A stretch of 64,000 nt of DNA from JAVKLU01 sp031538895 (GTDB lineage: Bacteria > Pseudomonadota > Gammaproteobacteria > Burkholderiales > Burkholderiaceae): positions 1 to 64,000 of the forward strand of contig JAVKLU010000083.1 of NCBI GenBank assembly GCA_031538895.1, read 5' to 3'. The notes under the pieces are model-generated. The model ran no database searches, was not told the origin of the DNA, and saw only the letters and a program-made list of their open reading frames with translations. The stretch's first letter is position 1, and the number at the start of each line of letters is the position of its first letter. This document shows positions 62,156 to 64,000 of this stretch, piece after piece. The translations under genes were made by a program, and so were the position numbers.

Positions 62156-63448
62156 TTACCGCAACTCACTGAACGCATTACGAGAAAACTTAAATACACG
62201 CGATAAAAAGAACGCAATCACCGGTCGCTTTCCTGTCACAATGTCAGCCGTCACTATCATTCCTGGCAATACCGGACGACCACCTAGGGCGCCACCAGTC
62301 AAATCAAGATTGACTTTCACTCTGTAAAACCGCTCACCCCGCTCATCAGCCAAAGTATCCGCACTAATTTCACTCAATTTCCCAGGAACTGCTCCAAACA
62401 AACCAAAGTCATAGGCAGATAAACGTACTCGGCTATTCAATCCCGGCACTAACTCCGCACGATCCGAGGGTTTAACGCGCCCCTCAACAATCACTCTATC
62501 TTCCACTGGCGTAATTTCCATCAAGGTTTCCCCTGACTTAATCACCCCCCCTTTAGTACTTAAATAAATCCGGTTTACCACTCCCGCTACTGGCGCACGA
62601 ATCTCAGCTCGTCGCACCCGATCTGACCCCGCCACTATTTCTTCGTTCAAACGCGATAACTCTGCCCGCGACGTTGATAAATCACTTTGCGCCTCCGCTT
62701 TAAAGCGGTTTTTCAGCTCAGATAAACGGCCCTCAAACTCGGCAATCGAAGATCGCAATTTCGGTAACACAATTTCTGTATCACGAATCTGGCTATCAAA
62801 TCGCTGTACACGAACCTGTTCATCCAATAACTCCAAACGAGAAGCCGCGTTTTCTTTAACCAATCTTGCCACTAACTCTAATTTTTTTTGCGCCAATAAA
62901 GCTTCTTTTTGCAAATCACTTTTTCGATTTTTCTGCTCTTCAATTTCTGCTTTTCTCTGCAATATCTGTTGCTCAACCACTTTTTGCTCTTGTTCCGAAT
63001 GCGTTTTACGCGCGATAAAACTACTCTCTTCTGCACGTCCCTCTTGTGTTTGCATAAGATCCGCAGGTAAGGTCAATTTATTTAACCCCATCGCCTCAGC
63101 ACTTAAACGCTCTATTCGTGCTCGCAAAGCCAAAATCCGAACTTTCTTTTCATTCAAACCCGAACTGCCTAACTGATCGCCAACTCGCATTAAAAGATCG
63201 CCGCGTTTCACAATACTGCCTTCGGCAATCACCACTTCATCAATCACACCGCCTTCTAAATGCTGAATCAACTGACTGCGCTCAAGAGGAACAACACGCC
63301 CCTCTGCTCTCACTACCGTATCCATATCGGCAAAACAAGACCACGCGACCAAACCCACTAACAGAAACAAAACCGTGATTAAAAAAATCTTGGGTTGCTT
63401 CAAATTTGCGCCAAAATTAACTCGACGCTCCCAACGCGAATACCACAT
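62156..63448 (-). CDS. HlyD-family type I secretion periplasmic adaptor
   Basis: 430 residues. An N-terminal transmembrane segment (about 20-40), a first lipoyl half (VVPLERSQLIQHLEGGVI and VAEGSIVKRGDLLM-type, here VIAEGSIVKRGDLL), a long coiled-coil hairpin (about 115-260), the second lipoyl half (IRAPVAGVVNRIYLSTKGGV, shown partly) and a beta-barrel/C-terminal region with GMIVTADIVTGKRPV are typical of HlyD/LapC. It should link an ABC exporter to an outer-membrane TolC protein. It begins directly after the OmpA-like gene. Confidence 0.92.
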   Translation of the reverse strand: MWYSRWERRVNFGANLKQPKIFLITVLFLLVGLVAWSCFADMDTVVRAEGRVVPLERSQLIQHLEGGVIDEVVIAEGSIVKRGDLLMRVGDQLGSSGLNEKKVRILALRARIERLSAEAMGLNKLTLPADLMQTQEGRAEESSFIARKTHSEQEQKVVEQQILQRKAEIEEQKNRKSDLQKEALLAQKKLELVARLVKENAASRLELLDEQVRVQRFDSQIRDTEIVLPKLRSSIAEFEGRLSELKNRFKAEAQSDLSTSRAELSRLNEEIVAGSDRVRRAEIRAPVAGVVNRIYLSTKGGVIKSGETLMEITPVEDRVIVEGRVKPSDRAELVPGLNSRVRLSAYDFGLFGAVPGKLSEISADTLADERGERFYRVKVNLDLTGGALGGRPVLPGMIVTADIVTGKRPVIAFFLSRVFKFSRNAFSELR

Positions 63449-64000
63449 CTATGACGTCGCCCGAACGAATACTGTTCCCAATTTAAACTCTGGATTAGTC
63501 GAGCGCTCGATAATTCGAGTCTGCACATGATCGGAGGCGACTCCTTTTTTCAGCAGATAGTTACGCAAACCAATCAAGCGGTAATACGATAAACGCTGCG
63601 CTTCACTATAGGACTCATCACTTGGCTGGGCTAACAATTCAAAGCGCAACTTTTTCAAATCACCTAAACCAGCAAGCGATTTATCTAAACCGTCATAAAC
63701 CAAGGCGTCACCTTCAACTACGCTAGGGTTGTAGGTCACAATCGCAACTTCGCCAGCCGCCCGACCACCACGTCCTGGCAAAATTTTGCTTCCTTTGGGC
63801 CTATCTGTCACTGTTTTTTCGGCACGGAACTCAGTCCGATTTTGAATCTCAGATGGCGCCTGCGGCTCACCTGCAAGTGTTGCAGATGCCGTCGCATTGG
63901 CTTGCAAATCACGCTCAAGCTCGGCAATTTTTTGCAACAACTGCCCTTGTGTTTGCGCACTCAACGATTCGCTCGCAATTTGTTGCTTAATATCATTAAG
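63449..64000 (-). CDS. OmpA/MotB-like periplasmic domain protein (partial, 5' end outside window)
   Basis: The frame remains open to the right edge (LNDIKQQIASES precedes the residues counted from 63964), so the gene is truncated by the window. The visible part has a coiled-coil segment (about QTQGQLLQKIAELERDLQAN), a variable linker and a C-terminal region resembling the OmpA-like peptidoglycan-binding fold (RLSYYRLIGLRNYLLKKGVASDHVQTRI, partly quoted). Next to a MotA-like and a HlyD gene it fits the MotB/SiiA-like role. An internal TTG at 63964 is not believed to be the start. Confidence 0.65.
   Translation of the reverse strand, partial: LNDIKQQIASESLSAQTQGQLLQKIAELERDLQANATASATLAGEPQAPSEIQNRTEFRAEKTVTDRPKGSKILPGRGGRAAGEVAIVTYNPSVVEGDALVYDGLDKSLAGLGDLKKLRFELLAQPSDESYSEAQRLSYYRLIGLRNYLLKKGVASDHVQTRIIERSTNPEFKLGTVFVRATS

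Overview
The window looks like a chromosomal segment of a betaproteobacterium (Burkholderiales-like) of moderately low GC. The evidence is the gene orders pyrG-kdsA-eno, kdsC-lptCAB-hpf, ccmABCDEFGHI and mlaFEDACB, a DksA of the type lacking three zinc cysteines, and a DUF6776-type protein. The genus cannot be fixed from the sequence alone. Most of the window is housekeeping DNA. No CRISPR array, rRNA operon, complete insertion sequence or prophage is visible; one tRNA gene (Ser, GCU) is present.

Layout. 1-6.9 kb: a MITE-like repeat, a membrane coiled-coil protein, gatA/gatC without gatB, a 2-hydroxyacid dehydrogenase, Rep helicase and DksA. 7-13.7 kb: eno, an OsmC protein, kdsA, a DUF1993 protein, pyrG, pgsA and aroC, all on the minus strand. 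13.9-18.6 kb: rsmB, recA, a flavin-binding PPOX protein, a DUF2788 protein, def and an unknown gene. 18.6-21.7 kb: an orphan secretin pair and a lytic transglycosylase. 22-27 kb: pyk, psiE, purC, an unknown gene and tryptophanase. 27.4-31.9 kb: a nitric-oxide response cluster (nsrR, nnrS, SirB2-like, DUF2249) with three well-formed NsrR operators, mixed with a repeat-rich stretch of gene relics and a c-type cytochrome. 32-35.7 kb: rne, a long gene-free stretch and the second MITE copy. 35.7-42.4 kb: the complete cytochrome c maturation operon ccmABCDEFGHI on the minus strand. 42.6-42.8 kb: a probable small RNA carrying anti-Shine-Dalgarno sequence. 43-54 kb: xseB-ispA, a PTS IIA gene, rpmBG, a Rieske oxygenase, kdsC-lptCAB, hpf and mlaFEDACB. 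54.1-58.5 kb: tRNA-Ser followed by foreign DNA (HupE fragment, AT-rich NgoFVII-type restriction-modification pair, GC-richer Mpo1-like and TerC genes). 58.8-64 kb: a ferredoxin, an esterase, darP, and a MotA-like/HlyD/OmpA-like set that resembles the energised type I secretion systems of giant adhesins and runs off the right edge.

How the genes work together. KdsA and KdsC (KDO synthesis), LptC/A/B (LPS transport) and MlaA-F (phospholipid return) are outer-membrane maintenance modules. CcmA-I would mature cytochromes such as the c-type lipoprotein at 29 kb. NsrR probably represses nnrS and the DUF2249 gene through palindromes placed on their -10 elements.

Most unusual signals: (1) the small RNA at 42.7 kb; (2) short tandem duplications that repeatedly straddle stop codons or lie in the 3' ends of genes (recA, ptsN, mlaE, mlaA, mlaC, ccmD, ccmI, pyrG); (3) the MotA/HlyD/OmpA set; (4) the NsrR regulon; (5) two copies of a 143-bp MITE, both immediately 3' of genes.
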